The notes: generated from the sequence alone by a model not told the origin. Shown: positions 46,193-58,991, counted from the first letter of the stretch. The stretch is DNA of 64,000 nucleotides from Codonopsis lanceolata (GCA_013146195.2 CM028377.1:159972302-160036301), one strand, 5' to 3'. Translations and numbers: made by a program.

Positions 46193-48825
46193 TGTGGCAC
46201 CCTAGCCATTCATTGCTTGCATTCATGCATTCATATTGCTTGTGAGCATGTTTACTTAGTCTATAAATGTTTTAGAATCATTTATAAGTCATTCATAATG
46301 CTCAGGATCTTGTTTGCATGCTTGTCGAATCGTCGGTTGAATCGCTCGTTTAGTTCTCCTTCTTTCCCTCCTTCGTTCGGATGGTTCGGGTGTTGTTTGA
46401 GGGTGTTTGTGATGAGTTTTAAACTCATTTTTGATGGGGTTTGAAGCCTAATTGATTTGGTCTTTTAGGTTGTATTTTGAGCCTTTTTGGGTCTGTCGGG
46501 CTTGCGGCCGCAAGGTGGAATGACCTTGCCTTCGCAAGGTAACCAGAAACTGGAGGGTTGGGCAAGCAAGTAGCTTGCGGTCGCAAGGTAGGAAGGACCT
46601 TGCGTCCACAAGGTCCTCCGACTGGTTTGCTCTGTTTTGTTGTTTCTTGAATTCTACACTTAAACCCTTATCCTAAACCCTTTCTAAACCCCACCTAAAC
46701 CTCCCTAACCCTCATTACTTATACCCTAACATCATTAACATGTTTTAAGAGTGGATTAGTGAGTGCTTTAGTGATTAAATCAAGCCATAAATCAGATTTT
46801 TAGAGACCACATCAAGGTGACACATGTCCCACTAAGTTTCTAACCCTCTAAACACCACAACCTGTATGTTTGACCTTAATTTCCCTCCCTCACTCTCCAA
46901 AAACGGGATTTATCCCTCTCAAGGTCCTCCCATGACTTCTTGAAGCTTTCCTCTTGGTCTTCCATGGTTCTTCCTTCCATTGCTCAAGCCACCTCCATAG
47001 AAGTGAAGAGCTTGAAGAGTAGATCATTTCCTACCGAATAGATTTTTTATTTGCTTTCTTGGGTGTAGAATACATGTAAGTTACTTCTCTTCTTCTTTGT
47101 TTTAGTTCTCATTGACCCTAAGGAAAACAAAGCTTATGATTTTTGAGGTCAATGAGTACACATATATGTTTCATATGCCTTCATCTTGTGATTTAAAAAC
47201 ATGAACTTGATAGAAGCATGTGTAGGATGATTTTATGGTTATGAAAGGTTTCTATACTCTTTCATCTTGTATATTTAAGATTATGAACATGTTAGAAACA
47301 TTTATTATATGTGTTGCTTGAAGTGGTGCCATATGAGAATGCCCTAATTATAGCCTACATGTTATGTTGGTATGTTGTTATGTATTCTATCCTCTAAATT
47401 GAACTCTATGATGAATATGAACTACATTGTAATGCCTTAGAGAATTTATAACCTTGTTGAACTTAGTAATGGCCTAGGTTGGTTTATGAAGCACATAGCT
47501 TCAATTAACCCAAAATTGGGAATGTATAATAAAGACTCAACGGAGTCGACTCTAGGGAAGGTTTGAACATGTTGAACACTACTTTCAATCCCTACGAAGT
47601 TTGGACACCGTTTGATTGGGTTTACTCAAATATAAGTTTAGCCTAATTGTTTGTAAGCAAGTGGTTATGAATGATTGGTTTTGAGCAATTAATTGCCTTG
47701 ACATGATTTATGGTAGAGATTAATAACCTACTTGGTCAGATGAGTTCGCTCTTGTCGAATTCGGTCCTTATTTGTTTATGACGAGTAAATATCTATTTGT
47801 GCATTACATTAAGTCCAGCTGGCATTATTTGGTTTGCTTTATACGTCAGGGTGGGATGATACATCGCCTTCACGAATTGTGAGATTCGTGTTCGCTATGG
47901 ATCGCCGCACCTGGGACCACACACACGCCTCCACTGTGGGCCGCAGTGGGGAAGTAGCCCCTATGTCGTATCAATACGTGCCGCATTGGCTTGCTAATTA
48001 AATCGAGGTGGTTCTCGATACGAGTCGATGAATTCACAAAACATCGATGACACAAACCAGTTAACAAAGTTTATTGCAGGAGCTACGTAGCGGCCATGCC
48101 TATATCATATCCTACTTGAATGATTTATTTCCCGCACTTACGTGAATAATGTGCTAAGTGCTATATGATGATCATGTACCATAATTGTGATAAATACCAT
48201 GCTATGACATGAACATGCATTTTTAGTAACTTACTAAGTCTTTATGACTCACCCTATTTGTTTGTTTTGTTTTCCTTAGATCCGAGCCAAGGAAACGATT
48301 CTCGCTAGATTCGCCGTACCCGCGTTTGGTTGCTTGTGAGCTTAAGGTTGCTCTTTTGGGACTTTGTAGTTAGACTTTTATTTTGGCAAGGACGATGGGA
48401 AGCAAGTCACTTAGACTTGTCTTGGGATTTTGTTGTTGTATTATAACTTGAATATTGAAACTTAAAATCTTTTGTATGCCGACTTATATGTCGAGCTTGT
48501 TTATATATTATTGGTTCACTACAACTTCTTCCGCTTAAAACTCTTTAAAGGTATTATTGTTGTTGTTGTTACGGGCATGTTGTGGCCGTTGGTGATATTA
48601 TATGCATGTGTTATAATCGTAGGAGTAGTTGTTGGGTTTCGGCTGTAACGTCGCCGATGACTTGTTTATTTTAAGTTATTTTCCAGCCAAGTGTAGCCGA
48701 TTTGTTAATTGTATGCGATGTTGCGTCACGTAAAATTTTATATTCCTACTTGCGCATGCTTACTTGTGTATGTTTGGGCGGTCCGACTTTAGGTTTCGCA
48801 TTGGAATCCGGGTCGGGGTGCCACA
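46193..48825 (+). mobile_element. Solo LTR, Tekay-like, 2.63 kb, with perfect TGCAC target duplication
   Basis: It begins TGTGGCACCCTAGCC and ends GGGGTGCCACA. TGCAC flanks both sides (46188-46192 and 48826-48830). No internal region is present, so it arose by LTR-LTR recombination. It contains the TCACGAA/TTCGTG block (47870-47890). It sits inside the env-like ORF. Confidence 0.9.
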
Positions 48826-49650
48826 TGCACAATATCCCTCATATCTATATTAAAGATCCCTACTGTATTGGAACTGATGATGATGATGATTAGTTGAATC
48901 AAGACCTTAACTTTCCTACCATTGATCAAGCCAAACTAGCTCTAGTAAAAAAGGGCGCTATCGAATATATATATATGACAGTGTTGCTTTTTCTAAGGCT
49001 CAGTATCGAGCTTCTCATCCAGAACAGTTACTACAGGCAGGAGGAGCCTCTTCATCGCAACAAGTAGGATCTTTCTTTGTAAGACCCCATATCCAAACGT
49101 ATTGTACTTACTTGATATAGTTTCATGATTCCTATTTGCCATGAATAATTTTCATATTATGAGAGTCTAGAGGTGTGTGGGTAGCCACATTAAGACCAAA
49201 ACCCTGTTGATATATGTTTCATGGTCATTGGCTTGCTAAAGTCACAAGTCGTAACTTGGCGTTGGAAGGATCTCGACTCGGTCGAGAGTTTACTAGCGTA
49301 GTTCTTTCCCGTGACCTCGGTTATACCCCAGTTCTTCGTGGGGTTGTCATTAGTGTTCTCATATTTTTTATAGCTCTTGTGGAACATGTTCTCTAAGTCT
49401 AATTATGTTTTTGGTGTTATATGCATCATATTCATCTTTATTGCGATGCGGGAAACTGAGTCTTGCATACGTCGCGTCATTTGGAGTTTTGATACTCTGG
49501 GTTGTTGTGTGATTTCATAGAAGTATTCTACTCTATATCTTGGACCATTGACTTGCTCCTAATCATGATTTGATACTTGTTCAATCGTTGGTTTGTTCAT
49601 TGTTACGATCGTTGGCTAGTACACCATGTTTCGTTTTCCTTTCGAGTTGT

Positions 49651-49815
49651 TTAGTATGTTGTTCGGCTACCTCAACCGAAGCATTTAGTATGTTGTTTGG
49701 CCACCTAAACCGAACATTTATCGTGTTGCTCGGCCACCTCTACCGAACGTTTAGTATGATGTTCGGCCACCGCTACCAAACATTTAGTCTGATGTTCAGA
49801 CATCGCTACTGAACG
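49651..49815 (+). repeat. Five 33-bp tandem repeats with GTTCGG/CCGAAC hairpins
   Basis: Units start at 49651, 49684, 49717, 49750 and 49783, each TTTAGTATGNTGTTCGGCCA followed by CC..(A/C)TACCGAAC(A/G). GTTCGG and CCGAAC pair within each unit. Related units lie in the minus-strand LTR at about 16260-16345. Confidence 0.9.
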
Positions 49816-49989
49816 GTTGTTCCCCTATTGCGAGCAAATTTGTTATTTTGATGAATTTTACCCAAACACCCTTAATAAACCCCACCCTATTTGGTCTTGT
49901 GAGATCCTTGGAGGGAACTTGGTCCCTTAACATTACATATCTAGATCTAAAACCTCACCCTACACTTCATTCTTGATCATCCAACATAG

Positions 49990-49993
<4 letters not shown>

Positions 49994-50026
<33 letters not shown>

Positions 50027-50044
50027 TGTGTGTGTGTGTGTGTG
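49994..50044 (+). repeat. (GA)n(GT)n microsatellite
   Basis: About 15 GA units directly followed by about 10 TG units, inside the solo LTR. Confidence 0.95.
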
Positions 50045-53000
50045 TTCTTGGTGAGATGAGTGTGTGTTTTGGTGATTCCTGTTGACTCAAGCATCGGAAT
50101 GATGATCCGAGACCACCGTTGGAAAGCCCTCGACGTGTAGAGTCTCCTCTACCGATCAATTATTCATTTCTCTAAGGTTTGGTCATCCATACAAGTAAGT
50201 TACTAAAACCTCTCTCTCTCTATACCTCAAAGTCTTGCTAGGATGCTAAAGAAGGATTGTACTCGCTTCAATGAGGTATTTCTTGTGAGAATTACGAATT
50301 TGGTTGGGTTTATCATTTGTGTATATAGGGGATTGATTGTAGATGGGTTTATTGAGTTTAATTATGCCTATTGAAGTGTTTATCAGTTGAAATGCTTGTT
50401 TTTGGGTTTAAGAACCCGGATGAATAATTAAATTTATCGTGTGACGAAGGATTGAAAGTTAATATTTGGAATCAACAGTCAAATAGAGTTTTTTTTATAG
50501 GTTTATATGAGTCCTAAGATGGGATCCTATGACATTTTGAGACCATTGAGTTCCATTTGCAAAAATCTAGAGTTTTTGACATTTGGGGCAAATTGGGTTC
50601 TTAAGATATTAATGATTTAGAACTTCATGATAAATCCTCATGATTGTGTTAGTAAGGTCAAACATCCTTATACGGGACTCTACAATGGTTAGAATACGAA
50701 CTAATGAGAGTGTCAGAATTTGGGGAAACCTCCTTTGTGCATGATAGTGCACCGACATGTTAGAAAATCTAAGATGTGACCCTTGTTTGATTAATAGTGA
50801 ATGGGGAGTGACTTTAGATAATTGTTTCATTATAATTGTGGTGAAAGTGATCTATAGGTATTTGACGTTTTAAAGACTAAAGTGTTAGTCCGAAGTTATA
50901 ATTGTTATACTATTTGAACATGGTCTTGAATTGTAACTCATGTGGAATATTTGATAAATTATGAATGGTCTAATATGATTATAGTGATGTTAGTATTGTT
51001 GAGAACTCATATGGGATAAATGGTCTTGTGAATAAATTGACGTCACTACGTAAATACTTGATTATGTGGTTTTGAAAGGTAACAATGACTTTACTTCATA
51101 AGCCATTATATCCTTGTGTATTTATGTGATCATGGAAGTATTGGTGAATTATGTGAACAATATGAGATCTTGTGAATAACATGTTGTAAAGTAACAATGA
51201 CTTTACTTCATAAGCCATTGTATCCTTGTGTACTTATGCGGTCATGGAATTATTAAGGAATTATGTGGTCGATATGAGGTCTTGTGAGTAATACATGTTG
51301 TTAGGCAACATTGACTTTACTTTATATGTCATTGTATCCTACACTGAGAATTGTCTTTGGGAACAATTGTGATTGTGAACAACCTGAGAAATGTGTTTGG
51401 GAACATCATTGTGATTGGAAATAACACCTTGTGATTATGTTGAGCATCAAATGACCCTCTGACCAGGTCACACGGTGGAGTGCAGTGCCGGTTAACACTG
51501 GAGTTTGATTGAGCTCAAGCCTCAGTCACGGCCATGACTAAGGTTATGACTATCTACACTCTTGGGGTAGTGGCTCTACTTTGTGTTTTGGGGTAGTAGC
51601 TTGTCAATCATAGACTGCCAGGGTTGTAGGGACCTGGCCCCGTGATTGACTTCCCGGAATGATTTGTGATCAGTAATCTATATTCGTGTTTGAGATAACA
51701 AGCGGTGTATGGGGTTTGCGACCGATTGGAGATGTATGTCAATCATGTATCCTACTCGTGTGAAATAATATGAATCTTCATGTGTGATATGTTTAGCGTG
51801 ATTCTAGGTGATTCTCCTGGTGACATGTGGAAATCATATTGTACGATTGAGTAGTCCCTATGAATCGTTATATTCATATCTTGCGTGAACGATGCTGATT
51901 ATTTATGTGAATATCATGACATGTTATAAATTATATCATATGGTTAAATAATCCCTGTGAAACGTTACGTTGAATATCTATGTGATTATCATGTTATATT
52001 TATATGTGAGAATCATATTGTATGGTGAACAATCTCCTGAAGGGACAATGTATTTATGTCTTACATGATCGTTATGGATATGCATATGGACACCATGTTA
52101 TATTCATATGCTATAGTGTTATTAGTAGTAACTTACTTTATGACTAATTATGTACTTTGACTTCTTATTGTGTGCAGTTTGATCCTAGCTCGAGTAGAGG
52201 TCGAGTTGATCGTAGTTTTAGTTGTGAGTTGTTTGGTTGATTGCTTGTGTGGAGGTCGAGTAGTTCGTTGAGACGATAGCCGTCCTTCTCAAGTCGTAAC
52301 TCATGGAGCCTTGTTATTCATTTTGGTTTGAGTAGTTCGCTTTTATTAGAACGATTGTGTGTGAAGTTATATAGACTTTATAATTGGGTAGGGTTGCTTT
52401 GAGTTGTGTTGTAGTTTGTATTTGGGGTTGACTTGTTCTGTTGAGCCTTTGTACCGCATTCTATTATTTATTTAGTTGTCTCACGGGCACGTCGTAGCTT
52501 CGGGGCATTCAATATCTTTTTTGTTGTGTGAGTTCTAGACTATTAGTTTAGTATTGGGTTCGGGTTGTACGTCGCTGATGACTTGGCCTTGTATTATAGT
52601 TTTGTGTAGCATGTGGTGTTACTATTTGTATGCATTGTTGTGGCACGCGCATTGAATTTCCAGGCCAAGAGGTTAACTATCTCTTTGGTTGTTCCTAGCT
52701 TAGAGCTTGATAGCTCGGGCATCTGTTATTGTTGCTTCCGCATTTGTTCTTAGTGTTGGTTTATGGCGGCACGACTTTGGGATTCTGCAATAGAGTCCGG
52801 GTTGGGGCTGTCACATTCTCAGCCAGCTACACCGGTTGTTGTTCAGTCTACCCCTACTATAACTCCTACTATTGCTCCGCCTACTCAACTGCTATTGTTC
52901 CACAAACTGAAGTCCTTGCTGCTCCTCTTCTAAATGAAGCTCCTTTTGATGACGTTCCTACTGAAGAACAAGCAGCTGATGAAAACTTGCTCACAGCCCC

Positions 53001-54246
53001 AATTGTTGCTCCAATTCTTATGTCTTCACCAACTGAAGAAGATGTTCCTGATACTCCCACATCTACTGATCCACCAGTTGCTACTGACCCAGACCTTCCA
53101 GCTGATCCTATCATCATTTCCCAAGAATAAGATTTTCAGCCACTTTACGATGAGGACCAGGTTGATGATGAATCTGTTAATAATTCATCTTCTGATTCTA
53201 GCAACACTGATCCGATTGTCTCTCCAACACTTAGAATGGCCTACAAATGACGACAAAAACATCAAAGAGCCATTTTCAGTCAAGCCTTGACTCATTTAAC
53301 TGGGACAAAGGCAGTCTTTATGGATGAATCTTATGAAGAACCAACTGCCACTGCTCTTCCTTCTCCAGAACCTACTACCAAGCCAGTTGTTCCCTCAACT
53401 ACTGTTGCCCCCTCAGCTATTGTTGTCTTTTGCCCAACTCCTATGTTCATACCAGTCAATGATGCTTTTCCTCATGACTTCCCTCCTGCTACTAACACAA
53501 ATGCATGACTTGGGGCTCTACACATTTATCATCTTCATATCAACGGGGTTCTTAAGTGTATGTCCCGTCAGCTCAATGACCTTAAAATTCAGATAGATTT
53601 AATTCTTTCCAACTTGTGCAAGCACCATCACTACTGAAGTCCAGACAGGCTATTGCAAATGGTGCCCCAAGGGAAGCTAATACTGCCGATTGGAATACCA
53701 TTCTGGCTTATCAAGGGGAATGCACATAGAGGGCAGAAAATGATGAAGCAGTCATGTTTAAAGCCTTTCAGGAGGAGAGGGTGCAGAGAGCAAGGGTTGA
53801 TGCTTATTTGGTGAAACTCAAAGAACTTAGAAGAAGAGTTGGCATCACCGAGTTTAAAGCTGATACTGGCGAAGAAGCAGCAGCCGCTGAACCTGCAGCT
53901 CAAAATAGAGATGCTGAACTTGTTGCAGCTGACAATGTAGATGTTGCCGCTAAAGGAACTGCTGCAAATGTTGCTGCCCACCTACCTGAAGTTGATGCAG
54001 CTCAAACAGGAAGCTCGGAAGGATCCATGAGCTTTTAAACATCTGCTACATTTAAACACACTTATCTCTTTACTATTAATTGGTTTTGGGTTTCTTAAAT
54101 ACTTAGTCTTATCCTATCATGCTATTTCTTTACATCTTTTGCAGGGATCATTTTTTCAAGTTCAAAACTGAACTTTGAAATAATTTTAACTGTTTACTTG
54201 TTGCTTTATGCTTATAGTGAATGACTTTAAGTAAATAGAAGGAGAT

Positions 54247-55608
54247 TGTTGGATTATGCTTGATTTACAAAAAACCATTAAGTTAGAAAATTTAAGCAAA
54301 CTAAGTTTTCTTTGAAAGTCTTAAAAGTTACTTTAGCTAGTATCTCTTTCAATCATACAACTATTGGCTGACACTTTATATATATATATATATATATATA
54401 TCTTTTAAAAATCAATTTTTCCAGATTTGTTCAAATATGATATTTCTAATATCTTATTTGTTTGTGCTAGGACAAATATCTCATATCCTACGAACAAATC
54501 CCTATGATCTTACAAAAAATATTCTCTCATCAGATAGATTGGATTTCAATTTCAAATCTTGGCTCCAATGGTTTGAATCACAAGCTACTCTATATAAAGA
54601 CCTTGGAAGCAACAATTTAGATAACCGAAGCATTTCATACTCTTTCAAGCATAATTTCTTTTTAAAGTACCTCAACCAAAACTTTAGCTAGATAGCCTTT
54701 GATTTCTATTCTTTTCTAGTTCATTGTTTTTGACAATTGTAAGACAATCCTTACTTCTTTCATATTCATTAAGGAATATTTTGATTGTCCCATGAGCGAG
54801 TTTGTTTTTCAATCATACTCCATAAACACCGGTCTTTGTTGTACACTGATCCATTAATGATCATCTAGATTATTAATAATATTAGGTGCCGTTTGGTAGT
54901 CAGGATTAAGGTCAGATAGGATTAATAAGCCGAGTTGTCTTATGTTTGGTACGCAATAGGTGGTCGGGACTAATAGCACGAGTTATCTTGATAAAGTCAT
55001 TATCCCCTCACTATTAATACCAAGGGAGAAGGTGGTATTATTAGCGCCCTCACTAAAAGAAATTGGTATTAACATTTGTAATCTCAAAACTACCCCCAAT
55101 ATACAAGTGAGGATTAATAGCGAAGGCACTAATAGTACTGGGATTAATAATACTGCTTATCCTTGTCCGACTACCAAACAAGCCCTTAGTGCACTTAAAA
55201 AATCCAAGTTTGACCAACTTGGTAGTGGACGTAGCAGTTTATACTATGAACCACTTCAACTGCTTTGTCTTTTACTCATCAACTCTTACAAATTATTCTA
55301 ACACTTAAGCAACCTTAATTTACTTAAGTATCAGCTAGTTGATTACATAAGTTGTGTTACTTACTTGTTTTTATAAATTGTCTTTCAGTTCTTTTCTCAT
55401 AACGTGTTATCTTTTTCAAAACACCAAAATTGTGTCAGTCACCTGACCAATTTTATTCTTCCAGCTGACAGCGTCAATTGCTTAAAACTATCAGCCAGCT
55501 GACTGACAAAAAATATAATTTCTGCCGCAACTTTTGAAGCTTTTCAAAACCACTCTCAAAGTTTTTAAAAGGCTATTCACCTCCCTCTAGCATTATTTGT
55601 TGTCAACT
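54247..55608 (+). mobile_element. 3' LTR of a SIRE-type Ty1/copia element, carrying a MITE
   Basis: A polypurine tract (AGAAGGAGAT) precedes TGTTGGATTATGC. A TATA box (CTCTATATAAAGACC) lies near 54590. The LTR ends near GGCTATTCACCTCCCTCTAG, the usual 3' end of SIRE LTRs. A PIF-type MITE is inserted at 54895-55185. The exact right edge (55597-55617) is uncertain because a SINE abuts it. Confidence 0.7.
54895..55185. mobile_element. PIF/Harbinger-type MITE, copy 2 (TTA duplication)
   Basis: 291 bp, with ends GGTGCCGTTTGGTAGTC and, reversed, GGGCTTGTTTGGTAGTC. TTA flanks it at 54892-54894 and 55186-55188. It is the reverse complement of copy 1 (23382-23683), highly similar along its length. 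Confidence 0.85.
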
Positions 55609-55617
55609 GGACTTACA

Positions 55618-56925
55618 CTTACCCAAAAGGCCCCATTTAGTTGTTCATTTATCTTAACAGAGTTGTTGAGTATTCAAGCCCTACCGGAGGCTCCCTGGTA
55701 CTTCACTACTCTCAACAGGCCCGGTTTTGGAGGGGTTCAAAGTGATCGACCGAACAGGGCCCCCAATATAAGAGGGCCCAATTTTATATATGTGTAAGCT
55801 AGTTTTATAGATCTAGTATAAATAATGTAACAATAGTAAACAAATTGTCTTTTGACTCAATGGATTGGGTAATTGTATATGTGATAAGTGTACTAGTGAG
55901 GTCCAAGGTTCAAGCCCCCTTCCCGCTATTTTGTAATTTTTTTTATTTTGGATCTACGGTCAATTATTATTAGTATTATTTCATATGCATATTATATCAT
56001 ATACTCCCCTGATTTAGTTAAATAGTCCCCTATATTATTTTGAGAGGTTTTACGTAAATAATCAACTTTTAAAAAATATGTTCATAATTTCACAATATTT
56101 CATCTTTATCATCCACTTGTATTGAAAGTATAATTGTTGCAATTAAGTTTTTCTATTTTTATTATCAACTTCAAATCTACTTATAAATGTTTTAATTACT
56201 CCAGAACCTAATGAATAAAGAGTTACTATATAAAGATAAATAATTTGTATTCGGTTTTAGTAGAGTTATTCAACCTTGATTTTATTTTGCGTTAGCTAAA
56301 TTTACTTATAAAAAAAAGTTAGTTGACCATCAAAATTTTTATCTGGGTCATAAAAAATAACAATTGATTGGGCATATAATATCAATATTTCAAGCAAAAA
56401 TCAAATTTTATTATTATGTTACTATCATTTTTAATTATTTCTTATGTTTATTTAATTCTTTGGTTTGTTAGTTGATTGTTTTTAACTTGAATTTATAGTG
56501 CACAATACATGTTACTAAAAAATATACATTTAGAAGTCAAAACATAAATAAATGAATATTTTTGATTAAGTATATTCTTTTTATTGTAAATTATTTTAAT
56601 GAATGAAAAATAACAATTTTCAGTAATTATTTAATATTTATTTTCTTATATGTTTGGGTATTATCCATTTTCAATACTTCAAATGATGAAAAGTCAAATA
56701 AATTATTCGTCTAAAATTCATATGCTTATATTTTTTTAAGGGCCCCTTATTTTTTTTTTTCGCTCTGGACCCCCAAAAATTCAAGACCGGCCCTGACTCT
56801 CAACCAAGAGGTCGGGTGTTCAAAGCCTCACCAAAGGCACCATTTGTTATAGCTACACCAGAAGGCATCATATATCTATTATTGTAGCCTTTCAAGGCAT
56901 TAAAATAATAAAAAATAAGGGTTGA
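55618..56925 (+). mobile_element. SINE copy B, 5' truncated, split by a hAT element
   Basis: The left part 55618-55715 begins TTACCCAAAAGGCCCCATTT, which is mid-element in copies A and C, and continues GAGTATTCAAGCCCTACC. After the hAT insertion, 56796-56925 continues GAGGTCGGGTGTTCAAAG, AAGGCACCATTTGTT, TTGTAGCCTTTCAAGGCATT and an A-rich tail. Box A and the first box-B module are missing. Confidence 0.8.
55716..56795. mobile_element. hAT-type non-autonomous element, 1,080 bp, with 8-bp target duplication
   Basis: The ends are CAGGCCCGGTTTTGG and, reversed, CAGGGCCGGTCTTGA, the CAGGG-type hAT terminus. The 8-bp duplication is ACTCTCAA (55708-55715 and 56796-56803). Subterminal AGGGCCC motifs occur at both ends. 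The interior is very AT-rich without a transposase. Removing it restores the SINE. Confidence 0.85.
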
Positions 56926-58991
56926 GGTATGGTTTATGTCCCCTCCAACCCTTATATATATATATTCAGGAAAAATTAGTAGTTTAAGGAATATTCAAAA
57001 ATAATTTTAAACTCTAAACAAATGAATATTCATAACTATCTCCGCTTATTTGCTTATGGCTATTACTACTATACATGAAGGCTAATTGCTTAGTATATCT
57101 TAGTAATAATATGCTTTCAAATAATAGATTTTATTAAAAAGCATAGCTTAGCCAAAACTTACAATAGTATGACTTCCTAATACTAAGTATTTACATAATA
57201 ATAATTAAAAAAACAAATAATAGCAAATTTGGTTAGTATGTCTTTTCTAGGTTGAATGTTTAAAAATTCATTGCACACAATATACAATAGTTAAGCATAA
57301 GCAAATAGTTCTTTTAGGAAATCTGATCACTATACTTTCTCCTCATCAACTTTTATCTCGACAATGTTTCACTAAGAGCTAGTCATGTTTTGTTCTTTTC
57401 GATCTTTCCTCCTTAATGGTCACATGTGATGACTACTCGAGTGCCCTTGTATTTATTTGTTTTGAATTTATTGTTCTTCCGTAATGGGCAACACATATAA
57501 ATATATATTTTCTTCTTAAAATTTTACTCCAATATGTCAGAATTCTTCCTCCTTAACGTCAACAGGGGATGTAGCTATTTTTGTCATGTCTTGAAGTATC
57601 AACAATACTTGAGACATCTGTGGAGTTTAGTTATAGAGGATAAAACTAAAAGGCATGTAGAGATTAATAGAAATAATTTGGATTGTGAAGAATAAAACTT
57701 AAGTTTAAGATAAGAGTTTTATGGGAGAGGCTATTTCCCCTAATTTTTTACTTATCCATTTGCATCATTAAATTGTTACATTAAATAATTACATGTTTAT
57801 AATTTCTATACATACTTCCCATTTGATGTGGAATATATGTTTTATTTCCAAATTACTAATTAATTCTCGACAAGATAGTTATTCTTTTATTATTATTTTT
57901 CCCAAATATTTTTAATTCTCTTCGAACAACGTAGTTAATTTTTTATGTAATAAGCACATATTTAAACAATTTTGATTATAACTATTGTCTCATATTTCAT
58001 TATCATAACAATTAATTAAGGAATTTGTCCACTAAAATGTTGGAAATATTGGATATTTTACACTAAACTAACTATTATTTTTAAAAGGGGGAACATCTCA
58101 ACACGACAAAAGATGCAGCATCACCAGGAAAAGAGTAGGGACCACAGTTTACTTTACACTTTACGTAAAAAAATGATTTCTTTATTTGAAAAAATTGCAC
58201 ATGTGCAGAGTAGAATGCACATAACAAATTGTTACACATGACAAATTAAAGAAACTAAATATTCTCAACTTTGAACAAAACAAAGGTCGAAATTCTATAA
58301 GATACACAAAATACAACTTGAAATCTCACTTATCAGCAAAATGAAGCTTAAAATAATCACATGTCACCAAAAAACAACTTAATATGAAACCCTAGAACTG
58401 TTACTACAAAACGTATTAAGACGGGCATAGAAGGACTTGCAATATGGGTTCTCATGACCAAGATTCCATTGTCCTCGTCGAATCTCCCATATTGTAGCTA
58501 TCTTCCTTGCGAAAATCCACTCAGCTACTTAGATTCATCCGTACTTGTGAAACCCTAGGTATCTTGTTCGCTCAACTGAAGTTTGTAAATCCCTAATTCT
58601 GACTTTTGATTTTGATTTCATTCTGTCTGTTATATTTCCGTAGGAGACAACCTAGTGGAAATCCTATCTTTTCCCTCTCAAATATGCACATGAGTGAGCA
58701 CATGATCAACTGACGGTAGCGAAGTCAGGGGTAGGGACTTTCGATGAACAAAATATGCATTATTTGGTTTGTGGCGTGCATTTGCGTTGTACAGAGACTG
58801 CTACCAAACTTTTGCATAGTACATGGACCAATGGTACATTTAACCCAAATAACTAATGATTTAGTGGATAAGCTACAAAATGTAGTAGAAATAACATCTT
58901 TCTATAATTAATTGAAATAAAGGAAAAAAGTGAAGATCCAAATTAGGTTCTAAAATTGTTTGACCAAAAGGATAAAAAAATAAAAGTAAAT
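56926..58991. other. AT-rich intergenic stretch
   Basis: No gene is supported. The segment 58760-58852 ends AGTACATGGACCAATGGTAC, then ATTTAACCC, resembling a Mutator-type terminus facing right, but no partner was found in the window. Confidence 0.5.

Larger units (their letters stand above)
49078..52815 (+). mobile_element. Solo LTR, Tekay-like, 3.74 kb, with near-perfect target duplication
   Basis: It begins TGTAAGACCCCATATCC and ends GGGGCTGTCACA. The flanks are TTCTT (49073-49077) and TTCTC (52816-52820). Its last 300 bp resemble the end of the Tekay 5' LTR at 2940-3238 (GTCGC(T/C)GATGACTTG, GAGGTTAACTATCTCTTTGG, GGCGGCACGACTTTGG). It carries 33-bp repeats (49651-49815) and a (GA)n(GT)n tract (49994-50044). 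Confidence 0.85.
45649..54038 (+). pseudogene. SIRE-type env-like ORF3 pseudogene, interrupted by two solo LTRs
   Basis: Coding-like pieces lie at 45649-46192, 48831-49077 and 52816-54038 and join when the two LTRs are taken out. Segments include NPTLNTQNFVPFSSSAEPSQ, LLVANYGKYLNLLPTVWNAF, ACG-rich Asp run DDDDD, QAGGASSSQQVG, a Pro/Thr/Ala-rich middle (LNEAPFDDVPTEEQAADENL, PSPEPTTKPVVPSTTVAPSA) and an Ala/Glu-rich coiled-coil-like C-terminus (53754-54038; FQEERVQRARVDAYLVKLKE). Many stops occur (for example at 53130). Position upstream of a SIRE polypurine tract and LTR, Pro-rich middle and coiled-coil end fit the env-like ORF of SIRE/Maximus elements. The role of that ORF is unknown. Gag and pol are absent here. 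Confidence 0.55.

Noticed and set aside
49651..49815. In-frame peptide repeat (11 residues per unit)
   Set aside because: The 33-bp period keeps the frame, but the repeats lie in a solo LTR and also occur non-coding in the minus-strand LTR.
54247..55608. Chromovirus or Tat LTR instead of SIRE
   Set aside because: TGTTGG start after a purine tract, a TATA followed by AAGACC, and the GGCTATTCACCTCCCTCTAG end all fit SIRE-type copia.
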